64,000 nt of DNA, taken from Sphingobium phenoxybenzoativorans (GTDB taxonomy: Bacteria; Pseudomonadota; Alphaproteobacteria; Sphingomonadales; Sphingomonadaceae). The translations under genes and the position numbers were made by a program. The DNA lies in the NCBI RefSeq assembly GCF_001757355.1, contig NZ_MINO01000006.1, positions 62,001-126,000 of the forward strand. Direction: 5' to 3'. The notes under the pieces were generated by a model, which was not told where the DNA came from, did not search any database, and was given only the letters and a program-made list of their open reading frames with translations. This document shows positions 45,750 to 54,391 of the stretch, piece by piece; the stretch's first letter is position 1, and each line of letters begins with the position of its first letter.

Positions 45750-47114
45750 TCAGGGCCGCGCTGGCATGGTGAAAATGAAACGGGCGCCCTGCCCCGGCGC
45801 GCTTTCGACGGTAATTTCTCCCCCCATCGCCCGCGCCAGCTTGCGGGAGATGTAGAGGCCAAGGCCGCTGCCATGGGAATCCTCCCGGCCCAGCCGCTCA
45901 AACTTGTCGAAGATGCGCTCCTGATCGTCCAGCGCAATGCCGCGGCCTTGATCGGCCACTACCACCCGCGCCATGCCATCCTCATTTTCCAGCCGGACCC
46001 AGACCATCGATCCTTCGGGGGAATAGCGCAGGGCATTGCCGAGCAGGTTGACCATCACCTGCAGCGCGCGGCGGAACTCGCCGATGGCCAGCAATTGCTC
46101 GTCCATGCGCGGCGCATCGATACGGATATGGCGATCGGCGGCCTTGACCGCCAGCAAGCCGGCCGTGCGGCGTGCAATATCGGCCAGGTCAACCTCCTCA
46201 CGCGCCACGGTGAAGTCGGGACGGTCGATCGCCTGCAGATCGGCAAGGTCGTCGACCAGTTCCATCAGGTGACGGCCCGCCGATCCGATATCGGCGGCAT
46301 AGGCGGCATAATCCTCCCGCAGTGGCCCTTCCAACTGGCCGCTGATCGTATCGGCATTGGCGATAATCCGGCCGAGCGGCTGGCGCAGAGCGCGATCGAG
46401 GCGGCGGCCGAACAGGGGCGAGAAAGAAGCGGCGATCTCGCCCTCCTCTCCTTCCACGTCCACGGCTTCTTCGACCGCTTCCGCCATGGTGGCGATGCCG
46501 CGATAGCCCATCAGGCGGCCGGTAATGTCGAACAGCGGAATGCCGGACAGAATAAGGTCCTCGCCAGCACCATGTACGGCCCTCGCCCGCTGGCCCGCAA
46601 AGGGACGGCGTTCGGCAAGCGCTTCCAGGATCGGCATCTCGCCGGATTCCGCCGCCAGCAGCTTAAGATGCGCCGTCAGGCGCGCGCCGGGACCGGGCAG
46701 GCCCGGCCCATCGCCATCAACCGTGACGAAACGCATCTGCGTATCGATCTGCCACGACCAGCCGTCATGCCCCGGCTTTTCCACCAGCGGATCGAGAAAC
46801 GCCGTGCGCGGATGGAGAGGCCGCTCACGCCAGTCCAGGATGGAAAGCTCAACCACATCGTCGCCCGGTTCCGCCCGCACCCAGAGGTCGAGGTCGACAT
46901 CCTGCCCCGCCGCGATCACGGGACGGGAGAGAATGACCTTCAGCCGCCAGCATAGCCGGGCAAGGGCGGCCAGTTGCGGCACAAGCAAGGCGTCGCCCAG
47001 ATCGCCGCCCGCATCATGTTGCAGGGCGAGAACGGGACCATCCGCGCTCAACAGCACGCCTTCCGCCGAAACGGTCGCGGTGATGACATCGCTGTGCGCG
47101 GGCAACATGTTCAT
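45750..47114 (-). CDS. Histidine-kinase-like protein lacking the phosphoacceptor His
   Basis: 454 residues, soluble, from ATG 47114 (overlapping the upstream stop, ATGA). A PAS-like sensory part lies around residues 85-210. The dimerization helix reads FGRRLDRALRQPLGRIIANA, where the usual SHELRTPL has become DRALRQPL, so Arg241 stands at the phosphoacceptor position. The ATPase domain is intact: N-box NLLGNALRYSPEG (Asn360), DQGRGI (388-393), F-box IFDKFERL and G2 GSGLGLYISRKLARAMGG. It should bind ATP but should not autophosphorylate on the canonical residue. It is last in a minus-strand set with an Hpt-like gene that also lacks its His. No response regulator is adjacent. Confidence 0.85.
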   Translation of the reverse strand: MNMLPAHSDVITATVSAEGVLLSADGPVLALQHDAGGDLGDALLVPQLAALARLCWRLKVILSRPVIAAGQDVDLDLWVRAEPGDDVVELSILDWRERPLHPRTAFLDPLVEKPGHDGWSWQIDTQMRFVTVDGDGPGLPGPGARLTAHLKLLAAESGEMPILEALAERRPFAGQRARAVHGAGEDLILSGIPLFDITGRLMGYRGIATMAEAVEEAVDVEGEEGEIAASFSPLFGRRLDRALRQPLGRIIANADTISGQLEGPLREDYAAYAADIGSAGRHLMELVDDLADLQAIDRPDFTVAREEVDLADIARRTAGLLAVKAADRHIRIDAPRMDEQLLAIGEFRRALQVMVNLLGNALRYSPEGSMVWVRLENEDGMARVVVADQGRGIALDDQERIFDKFERLGREDSHGSGLGLYISRKLARAMGGEITVESAPGQGARFIFTMPARP

Positions 47115-48202
47115 GCGCTGCTGGCGGGATCGATCAGGGCAAGCTTGGCGCGCAATTCCGCCGGGCCGCGCATGCTGGCGATGGCGACTTGGCCATCGGC
47201 GTCGGTCCAACCGTCAAAGGCGGCGGTGAGCGCGACAATCGCCGAATCGTCAAGATCGCGCCGCACAGGCTGAATCTGGAGCAGCAGATGGCGGCAATCG
47301 GATGCGGAACCGCCCAGCACATGACATAGCGCGGCAATCCGTTGCGCCGGAGCATGGACAAGCGCGTCCAGCACCGCATGCGCGGGCATGCCTGCGCGTT
47401 CGCCCGCAAACGCCGCGAACAGGAGCATGCGGCGATGGGCCAGCGCCTGCCCAAGCAATTCGCCTTCATCCGGCCGTCCGCGCAAGAGGCGCGCAATCCT
47501 GCTGGCCCGCGCAACCGGCGTCTCGCCCTCATCATGCGCGGCAATGATGTTGGCGGCGGCTGTGGCGATCAATGTCTGCACGGACAGCGGATCGGCCAGG
47601 CCGGTGCGGCCAATCCCCGCCACGCTGAGCGCGGTCACGGTCCAGACGATATCCGCGAACTGCTCTGCGGGAAGGTCGGCCGCCATTGCTGCATGTTCGC
47701 CCTGTACGGTCGCCCAGCGCAATTCAGCCAGGGAAAGCGCGCTTGCCTGCGCCGCCACATCGGGATCGGCGTCATAATGCAGCCAGGAAATATCCTCGCC
47801 ATCGCGGGCGACGGGATTGTCCGTGCCCAGACCCGCCTGACGCGTGAGCAAGCCGATGGCCGCCCGGATGCGCATCTGCGCGATCAGATCAGCGCCGATC
47901 AACTGCGGATTGGCCTGAAGGCCCACCCATGCAGATCCTTCCCTTATGGCCGAAAAAGCGGAAGCAAGCGCGGTGCCGGACAGCGCATCGCGCAATTCCG
48001 CTTCCACCGCGTTCACGCATCCCGCCAGATGACGGCGGGTTTCGCTGATCAGCGCGTCCGTCCACAGGGAGCCGCCAACCGGCAAAAATTGTGCGAGATC
48101 AAGCATGTGCAGGATCGGCCCGCCGACCGAACCGATGGCCGCCATCAGAGGACGGGAGCCGACCGGAAAGGTCGCTCCATGATCTAGCGGCATGGCGCTC
48201 AT
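47111..48202 (-). CDS. Unknown alpha-helical protein paired with the kinase-like gene
   Basis: 363 residues from ATG 48202 (MSAMPLDHGATFPV). I do not recognise a family. The composition is Ala/Leu-rich, with repeated helical-looking segments (LSLAELRWATVQGEHAAMAA, RRMLLFAAFAGERAGMPAHA, VLDALVHAPAQRIAALCHVL), suggesting a helical-repeat scaffold similar to DUF2336-type proteins, though that is only resemblance. No signal peptide or membrane helix. The stop overlaps the kinase-like start by four bases, so the two products are probably made together and may interact. Confidence 0.75.
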   Translation of the reverse strand: MSAMPLDHGATFPVGSRPLMAAIGSVGGPILHMLDLAQFLPVGGSLWTDALISETRRHLAGCVNAVEAELRDALSGTALASAFSAIREGSAWVGLQANPQLIGADLIAQMRIRAAIGLLTRQAGLGTDNPVARDGEDISWLHYDADPDVAAQASALSLAELRWATVQGEHAAMAADLPAEQFADIVWTVTALSVAGIGRTGLADPLSVQTLIATAAANIIAAHDEGETPVARASRIARLLRGRPDEGELLGQALAHRRMLLFAAFAGERAGMPAHAVLDALVHAPAQRIAALCHVLGGSASDCRHLLLQIQPVRRDLDDSAIVALTAAFDGWTDADGQVAIASMRGPAELRAKLALIDPASSA

Positions 48203-48273
48203 GGACAGCACCATAGGGCTGCGTGGTTAATTTGCACTAAACCCCAGTTGTAAAACCCGTCCTCGAAAATCGC

Positions 48274-49458
48274 TTAGCTTTCCGGGCTTTCATTGCCCAG
48301 AACCGCCAACCCCAGCGACAGGATCGCGCAGGCGATCGCCAATGTCAGACCGAAGTGGAAATAACCGCCGCCGGTGGTGACAAGAAGGATCAGCAGCGCC
48401 GATCCCGGCGTCAGTATCGCCCATTTCCGCGCGCCCGGAAAGCGGCCGGACCGCAGGCCCAGCATTAATATGGCGAGCAGTCCGGCCAGATAGAGCCCCT
48501 CCATCGTCCTGTCCGCCTCGCTGCCCAGAAGGGCGATGCCGGCCAGCACGATCAGATGCGGCATGACGCCCATCCAGCCTTCCAGGCCACCCCTGCGGGC
48601 CAGTTGCACCAGCCGGTCCACCGTCAGCGACAATAGGATCGCGGCGAGAAACAGGAGCAACGCGATCATCGGCCAGGCCAGCAATGTCGCGACTATGCCG
48701 ATCAGCGCCACGGCGATCGCTCCGGCGCGCACCTGCGCTGCCGGGACCTGACTGCGCAGAAATTCCGGGGCGATGCGCGCCGCCAATGGGGCGATAAGCA
48801 TCCGTTCCGCACCCGCTTCCCCTGCAGGGGCGCGCTTCCCGGCCAGAAGCGCGCGGGACACCAGATCCGCCTCCGCCTGACTGCCGACAAGGGCCAGGCG
48901 CGCCTCCATCACATCTTCTGCAGGCACGGCGATACGCTGACTGCCCGCCTGAACGACGGCGCGGACCAGCGTCAGTTCCAGATCCCAGTCGCCGATCATG
49001 TCCAGCGTGCCGAACAGCACGTCGGGCGACACGCGGGCAAGGCCGGCCCAGCGCTGGCCCGCATCAATCCGTTCGAACCGCGCGGTCGTGGCGCTATCCT
49101 CGGTCACCAGCAGCACATTGCCCGGCTGGGCGGCGACCGCGCCATAGAAACGCTGCGGCACTATGGCTCCGTCCGCGACCAGCAGCATGTCGCGGTCACG
49201 CGGCGCCTCGCGCAGCAGCGACACCATGTCGCGGACGATGGAGACGGAAATGCCGTCAGCCGTCAGACTGTCTATCGCCCGCGACAAGGACTGGGTGACC
49301 GCCCCCACCAATATCATCACCTGATCGGCGCCAGCCTCCGCCGCCTGCCGCACCTGATATTCCAACAGGCTATTGCCCGCGAAATGCAGGTTGGCGCGCA
49401 AAACGCCAAGCGAATCGCTCGCCGCCTGGCTGGCACAGATTATCGCCGAAAAAGACAT
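48274..49458 (-). CDS. Nucleotidyltransferase-like domain fused to a membrane domain
   Basis: 394 residues. The N-terminal 200 look like a degenerate sugar-nucleotidyltransferase/GlmU-IspD fold (SLGVLRANLHFAGNSLLEYQ resembles the G-x-KPL start without the signature loop; VRQAAEAGADQVMILVG; DMLLVADGAIVPQRFY resembles the metal-binding strand). The C-terminal part (about 235-390) has five or six membrane helices. Cytidylyltransferases fused to CDP-alcohol phosphotransferases have this layout, but neither active-site motif is complete, so it may be a non-catalytic relative. It lies between the Hpt-like gene and the unknown helical gene on the same strand. Function unknown. Confidence 0.7.
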   Translation of the reverse strand: MSFSAIICASQAASDSLGVLRANLHFAGNSLLEYQVRQAAEAGADQVMILVGAVTQSLSRAIDSLTADGISVSIVRDMVSLLREAPRDRDMLLVADGAIVPQRFYGAVAAQPGNVLLVTEDSATTARFERIDAGQRWAGLARVSPDVLFGTLDMIGDWDLELTLVRAVVQAGSQRIAVPAEDVMEARLALVGSQAEADLVSRALLAGKRAPAGEAGAERMLIAPLAARIAPEFLRSQVPAAQVRAGAIAVALIGIVATLLAWPMIALLLFLAAILLSLTVDRLVQLARRGGLEGWMGVMPHLIVLAGIALLGSEADRTMEGLYLAGLLAILMLGLRSGRFPGARKWAILTPGSALLILLVTTGGGYFHFGLTLAIACAILSLGLAVLGNESPES

Positions 49459-49578
49459 GAAAGTGCGGACCCGGAAAGCAATGCTTTACCCGCCTTCTCG
49501 CAACAGCGGAGGCCGGGCGCAAGTGCGGGCTTTGCATGCTGTGCGTCTGCCGTGCGGAGAGGCCGCACGGCGGGGAAA

Positions 49579-49881
49579 TCAGCCGAGGGCGAATTCCGTC
49601 ACGGCCGCGCGCAGGCGGCGCAGCATTTTGGGATCGCCCGGCGCGGACTGCGCAGCTTCATCGGCCAGCGCCATCAGGCCGGATACGCCGAAGCTCGCCG
49701 CCAGCCCTTTCAGGCGATACGCGGCCAGTTGCCAGTTGGCGTCGCAACGCGCGCGGCTGAGAAGATCGAGCTGACGCTCCGCGCTTTCGAGGAACGCCGT
49801 GCGCAGATCCGCGATCAATCCCGCATCGTCGCCGACAGCAGCGGCAAGGGCGGCGTCCAAAGCTCCCGGATCATAAGACAT
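49579..49881 (-). CDS. Hpt-like four-helix protein with Tyr in place of the phospho-His
   Basis: 100 residues from ATG 49881 (MSYDPGALDAAL); the longer frame to 50004 reads into the divergent gene's leader. The fold is that of a histidine phosphotransfer domain: LIADLRTAFLESAERQLDLL, then the signature helix AAYRLKGLAASFGVSGLMAL. In active Hpt domains this is AHxLKGxxxxxG; here Tyr55 stands at the His position, and the TAT codon is unambiguous. So it cannot carry phosphate in the usual way. It shares the minus strand with the similarly altered kinase-like gene. Confidence 0.8.
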   Translation of the reverse strand: MSYDPGALDAALAAAVGDDAGLIADLRTAFLESAERQLDLLSRARCDANWQLAAYRLKGLAASFGVSGLMALADEAAQSAPGDPKMLRRLRAAVTEFALG

Positions 49882-49965
49882 AAGCCAATCGTTACCCGTC
49901 AGGAGGTTAACTTTTCGTTGCGAATAGGCGTTTGCGCGGACCAAAAACATGGTACAGAACGGGAC

Positions 49966-52254
49966 ATGAATGGGGGAAACAAGATCATTGGCCTGCGCCG
50001 CCAATCTGAGGCCGATGAGGCGCAGCCAGCCGTGACCGACGACGAGCTTCTGCTCGAGGAATATTATTCTTCCGAGTTCTCCGATCAGCCCGTCTCGGCG
50101 GGTTGGCCGGCCGTTGCGCGGGTCGTTTTGGCGGCAAGCGCCGCGATATGGACCATCTTCACTCTATGGGTGATGTTCGGGCGGGGTCAGCCCCTGCCTC
50201 CGGTCGAGGCGATCCCCGGCGCAGTCGCCACCTTCGCCATCCCCCTGGTGCTGATCGGGACGCTGTACCTCCTGCTGATTCGCAACAGCCACGCCGAATC
50301 GCGGCGGTTTCAGAAGGCCGCGGAAAGCCTGAGACTCGAAAGCGAAGCGCTTGAGCAGAAACTGTCCCGAATCGGCACACAATTGGCCAATGCCAAGGCA
50401 GCGATGCAGGAGCAGGCGCTGCTTCTGGAAAATTACGGCGCCGCCGCCAGCGCGAATATGGAAGCATCCGCCAAGCTGATCGCATCGAGCGCCGCCGAGG
50501 CCGCCGACCACACGATGACGGCGGAGAAGGCCGGGGCCGAACTCGCCGGACAGATGACGGAACTGGTGCGGACCCTCCCCTCCCTGCAGGAGCGGGCAAA
50601 CTCCATGTCCGCGCATCTGATGGAAAGCAGCCAGGCGATGACCGGCCGCATCGATTCGCTGGAGCGGCGGCTGCAGGCGGTCATGGCCATTTCTGACGAT
50701 GCGCGGTTGCGCACCCTGTCCGCGACCAAGAGCCTGACGACCCAATTGGCACAGTTGCAGGAGGAAACCCGTTCCGCCTCCGACGAAATCAACGGCATGG
50801 CGGAACAGGCCGCCCAGCGGATCGACGCCGCGATAACCGGCGCGCGCGCCGCGCTGGAGGAAACGGGCATGGGCCTGGAAGCGCAGGCCACATCGCTCAA
50901 CGCGCTCGTCGAACAGTCGCGCACCGCGATCACCGGCATAGGCGGTGAGGCCGTCACCGGTTTTCAGGGGCACAGCCAGAGCATCGAAGCCAGACTGCTT
51001 GAGCTTTCGCGCATTCTGGAGGGGCATCAGCAGATCAGTGCGGGGCTGAGCGACGACCTGACCGGCAAGCTGGACTTTGTCGAGAGCCGGTTCGGCGAAT
51101 TTGAGAAGCAGGGCTTGGCGCGCAACGAACGCATCGCGTCCACCCTGGCGACCGTCGCTGCCGAGGCGGAACGGATGGACCGCGCCCTGGCGGCGGGCAA
51201 CAGCACCGCCGAACAGCTTATTTCCCGGTCCGAAAGCTTGCTGATGGCGCTGGATTCCAGCGTGCGCGAGATTGAGGAAACCTATCCCGCGGCGCTGGGG
51301 CGGCTTGACGGCCGGGTCGAGGAGACGCGCAAGCTGCTGGCGAGCGCGGAGCCGGAGATCGAGAAGCTGGAAACAATCGCCCAATCGGTACTCGGCCGCA
51401 CACAGGAAACCGAGGAACTGCTGCGCGATCAGGCCAAGCGGCTCAACGAGCTTCTGGAGACGACCGGCGAAAATCTCGCCAGCAACCGCAGCGAGGTCGA
51501 GATGCTGCGCGACGTGCTCTACAGCGCGGACGAGGGCGCGGCGCGGCTTAAGGAAAGCGCCGGGCCGCAACTGGTCGCGGCGCTTGTCCGGGTCAAGGAT
51601 ACGGCTGACCAGGCGGCGGAGCGCGCGCGGCAGTCGCTGGCGCGGGCCATTCCCGATGCGGCCGACGCGCTGGGCAAGGCCAGCGCGGACGCCTTGAAGA
51701 ATGCCGTCAGCGAACAGGTGACCGCGCAGATCGCGCAGCTTTCAAGCGTTGCGGATCAGGCCATCGATGCCGTCAGCGCCGCGACCGATCGGCTGGACCG
51801 GAAAATCCAGGCGATGTCCGAGAGCAGCAACAGCATCGAACAGAAGATTCTGCAGGCGGATGAAGCCGTCGCCGCGCGCGACCGCGATCATTATACGCGC
51901 CGTTCCAAGGACTTGATCGAATCGCTCAACAGCACGGCCATCGACATCACCAAGGTCTTGTCGAGCGACGTGACCGATCTTGACTGGGCCGATTATCTGA
52001 AGGGCGACCGGGGCGTATTCACCCGCCGGGCCGTCCGCCTTCTCGATGCCGGCGAAGCGCGCGAGATCGGCCTGCAATATGACGGCAATGCCGAGTTCCA
52101 AGAGCATGTGAACCGCTACATCCATGATTTTGAAGGGATGCTGCGGATCATCCTGGGCGCGCGCGACGGCAATGCCCTCGCTGTGACCCTGCTGTCGTCC
52201 GATATGGGCAAGCTGTATGTCGCGCTGGCGCAGGCGATCGACCGGCTGCGCTAA
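49966..52254 (+). CDS. Large membrane-anchored coiled-coil protein
   Basis: 762 residues from ATG 49966 (MNGGNKIIGLRRQSEADEAQ); the open frame extending upstream overlaps other genes and is ignored. After an acidic N-terminal tail come two membrane helices (about 47-71 and 84-106), then a nearly continuous coiled coil to residue ~650 rich in Ala, Glu, Gln and Arg, and a compact C-terminal end (YLKGDRGVFTRRAVRLLDAG, YIHDFEGMLRIILGARDGN, LALAQ-like close). The layout, two N-terminal membrane spans and a long coiled coil, recalls the Caulobacter polar marker TipN, though sequence similarity was not tested. Divergent from the Hpt-like gene with 84 bp between. Confidence 0.85.
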   Translation: MNGGNKIIGLRRQSEADEAQPAVTDDELLLEEYYSSEFSDQPVSAGWPAVARVVLAASAAIWTIFTLWVMFGRGQPLPPVEAIPGAVATFAIPLVLIGTLYLLLIRNSHAESRRFQKAAESLRLESEALEQKLSRIGTQLANAKAAMQEQALLLENYGAAASANMEASAKLIASSAAEAADHTMTAEKAGAELAGQMTELVRTLPSLQERANSMSAHLMESSQAMTGRIDSLERRLQAVMAISDDARLRTLSATKSLTTQLAQLQEETRSASDEINGMAEQAAQRIDAAITGARAALEETGMGLEAQATSLNALVEQSRTAITGIGGEAVTGFQGHSQSIEARLLELSRILEGHQQISAGLSDDLTGKLDFVESRFGEFEKQGLARNERIASTLATVAAEAERMDRALAAGNSTAEQLISRSESLLMALDSSVREIEETYPAALGRLDGRVEETRKLLASAEPEIEKLETIAQSVLGRTQETEELLRDQAKRLNELLETTGENLASNRSEVEMLRDVLYSADEGAARLKESAGPQLVAALVRVKDTADQAAERARQSLARAIPDAADALGKASADALKNAVSEQVTAQIAQLSSVADQAIDAVSAATDRLDRKIQAMSESSNSIEQKILQADEAVAARDRDHYTRRSKDLIESLNSTAIDITKVLSSDVTDLDWADYLKGDRGVFTRRAVRLLDAGEAREIGLQYDGNAEFQEHVNRYIHDFEGMLRIILGARDGNALAVTLLSSDMGKLYVALAQAIDRLR

Positions 52255-52296
52255 GGCCGCAACATCGCTCCAGCGTATTTCCCTGGGTTATAGTGC

Positions 52297-52362
52297 GTGC
52301 TCCTGCGAAGGCAGGAGTCCAGTCCAAAGGCCGGAACCAGGCGCCTGCCTTCGCAGGAGCAC
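52297..52362. repeat. Intergenic inverted repeat, GTGCTCCTGCGAAGGCAGG family
   Basis: Perfect 19-base arms (52297-52315 and 52344-52362) around a spacer of 28 bases. It lies in the 215-bp gap after the coiled-coil gene and before the convergent DUF1467 gene; the rest of that gap shows nothing. Confidence 0.85.
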
Positions 52363-52469
52363 AACCGCTCGCCGGATGGTATAACCAGCTCTGTTGAGGG
52401 CAGTGGAGCCATTGCGCGGGCCGCAAACTTTGGCCCGATCAACCCCGCTCCACTCAGCGCCAACCAGCC

Positions 52470-52739
52470 CTATCCGCCCTTGCTCATCGCAATCAGCGTA
52501 TCCGCGCTAAGCCAGCCATAGACATAATTGGCATAATAGAGACCAAAAAGCACAGCCGACAGGATCGTCGCGCGCAGGGCGACAAGACCGGGCCGGAAAT
52601 TGCTCGGCGCGCTGTCCGCCTGCCCCGGCACCTTCACCTCCCCGGTTTCGTCCGGCGTCCTGATGCCCAGCGGCAGCATGATGAAGGCGCTGATCACCCA
52701 GAACAGCATGTAGATGGCGAATATGGCGTAGAGGTTCAT
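52470..52739 (-). CDS. DUF1467 family small membrane protein
   Basis: 89 residues with two membrane helices, one at the N-terminus (MNLYAIFAIYMLFWVISAFI) and one around 57-75, with a hydrophilic loop PDETGEVKVPGQADSAP between. The segment FIMLPLGIRTPDE with the charged loop after it is typical of DUF1467, a family restricted mainly to alphaproteobacteria. It lies 14 bp after rnj on the same strand, the usual context. Function unknown. Confidence 0.88.
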   Translation of the reverse strand: MNLYAIFAIYMLFWVISAFIMLPLGIRTPDETGEVKVPGQADSAPSNFRPGLVALRATILSAVLFGLYYANYVYGWLSADTLIAMSKGG

Positions 52740-52753
52740 GGGTCTGGTTCGGA

Positions 52754-54391
52754 TCAGGCGTGGACGATCAGCACGTCTACTACAGGCTTCTTGCCCGTCC
52801 AGCGCGACGCCGTGCGGCGGACGGCAAGGCGCACGCGCTCACGCAGGGCTTCGGTCTCCTTCGATCCCTTTCCGACCGCGGAACCGGCCTCCTCCTCCGC
52901 CTCGCCGATAAAGGCGTCGCGATCTTCCTCGACCGGCACGCCCTGAAGCCGGATGCTGGGCTTGCCGACCAGCGCCCCGCCCTTGTTCACGGCCACAGCC
53001 ACGCTGATCTGCCCATGCAGGCCGAGCTTGCGCCGCTCGTTCATCGTCGATCCGTCAGCGGGCAGGATGACATCGCCGTCCAGCACCAGCCGCCCGACCG
53101 TCTCGCGCCCCAACAGCTTCGGCCCATCGGGGGCCAGCCGGATCAGGTCGCCATTGCCCTGGACAATCGCCTGCGGAATGCCCTCCGCCAGCCCAAGCCG
53201 CGCCTGCTCCGCCATATGGCGCATCTCGCCATGCACGGGCAGCAGGATTTGCGGCCTGATCCAGCGATACATGGCCTGCAGCTCCGGCCGGCCGGGATGG
53301 CCCGACACATGCACCTCGGCCTGGCGATCCGTCACCATCCCGATCCCCTTGGTCGCCAGCGCATTCTGGATGCGGCCGATGGCGATCTCATTGCCGGGAA
53401 TCTGCTTGGAGGAAAAGACGACCAGATCGCCTTCGGAAAGCTTGATCGGATGGCTGTCGAAGGCGATGCGGGCCAGAGCCGCGCGCGCCTCGCCCTGCCC
53501 GCCGGTGGCGATGATCATCACCTTGTCGCGGGGCATGTCCATCACATCGTCCCAATCGACCGTCGGTGGGAAATCCTTCAGATAGCCGGCGCTCTTGGCG
53601 GTGGAGATGATGCGGTCCAGCGACCGGCCTGCCACACAGACGGAGCGGCCGGTGGCGTTCGCGACTTCGCCCAATGTCTGTAAACGCGCGGCGTTGGACG
53701 CAAAGGTGGTGACAAGAACGCGCGCCTTGGCGTTCTTCACCACCTCCAGCAACCCTTCGCGCACCGCCCCTTCCGATCCGCTGGCTTCCGGGTTGAAGAC
53801 ATTAGTGCTGTCGCACACCAGCGCCAGCACGCCCTCGTCGCCAATGGCGGTCAACTGCTCCGGGGTGGAAGGGACGCCCAGCAATGGCCGCTCGTCCAGC
53901 TTCCAGTCGCCGGTATGGAATATGCGGCCGTGCGGCGTATCGATCACCAGCGCATTGCCCTCCGGGATCGAATGGGCCAGCGGCATATAGCGGAAACCGA
54001 ACGGGCCAAGCTGAAAGCTCGCCTCATTCTCTATGACATGCAGCTTCACCTCATCGGCCAGCCCCTCCTCCTCCAGCTTCAGGCGGATCAGCCCGGCGGT
54101 GAAGGGGGTGGCGTAGAGCGGCACATCCAGGTCCGCGGCGAGATAAGGTATCGCACCGATATGATCCTCATGCCCATGGGTCAGGACGATGCCCAGAAGG
54201 TCGTCCCGCCGCTCCTCGATGAAGGACAGGTCGGGCAGGACCAGTTCGACGCCCGGATAGGCCGGATCGGCAAAGGTCAGGCCCAGATCGACCATCACCC
54301 ATTTGCCCTGCGTGCCGTAGAGATTGACGTTCATGCCGATCTCCCCCGACCCGCCCAGGGCCAGGAAGAACAGCTCATCTTTAGGGGTCAT
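52754..54391 (-). CDS. rnj: Ribonuclease J
   Basis: 545 residues. A metallo-beta-lactamase/beta-CASP RNase with 5'-3' exonuclease and endonuclease activity in mRNA decay and rRNA maturation. The zinc motif is THGHEDHIG with His72, His74, Asp76 and His77; later motifs are DSTNVFNPEASGSE, FASNAARLQTL and HVSGHPGRPEL. The C-terminal domain ends at TGKKPVVDVLIVHA. Its ATG overlaps the coaX stop (TAATG). Confidence 0.95.
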   Translation of the reverse strand: MTPKDELFFLALGGSGEIGMNVNLYGTQGKWVMVDLGLTFADPAYPGVELVLPDLSFIEERRDDLLGIVLTHGHEDHIGAIPYLAADLDVPLYATPFTAGLIRLKLEEEGLADEVKLHVIENEASFQLGPFGFRYMPLAHSIPEGNALVIDTPHGRIFHTGDWKLDERPLLGVPSTPEQLTAIGDEGVLALVCDSTNVFNPEASGSEGAVREGLLEVVKNAKARVLVTTFASNAARLQTLGEVANATGRSVCVAGRSLDRIISTAKSAGYLKDFPPTVDWDDVMDMPRDKVMIIATGGQGEARAALARIAFDSHPIKLSEGDLVVFSSKQIPGNEIAIGRIQNALATKGIGMVTDRQAEVHVSGHPGRPELQAMYRWIRPQILLPVHGEMRHMAEQARLGLAEGIPQAIVQGNGDLIRLAPDGPKLLGRETVGRLVLDGDVILPADGSTMNERRKLGLHGQISVAVAVNKGGALVGKPSIRLQGVPVEEDRDAFIGEAEEEAGSAVGKGSKETEALRERVRLAVRRTASRWTGKKPVVDVLIVHA

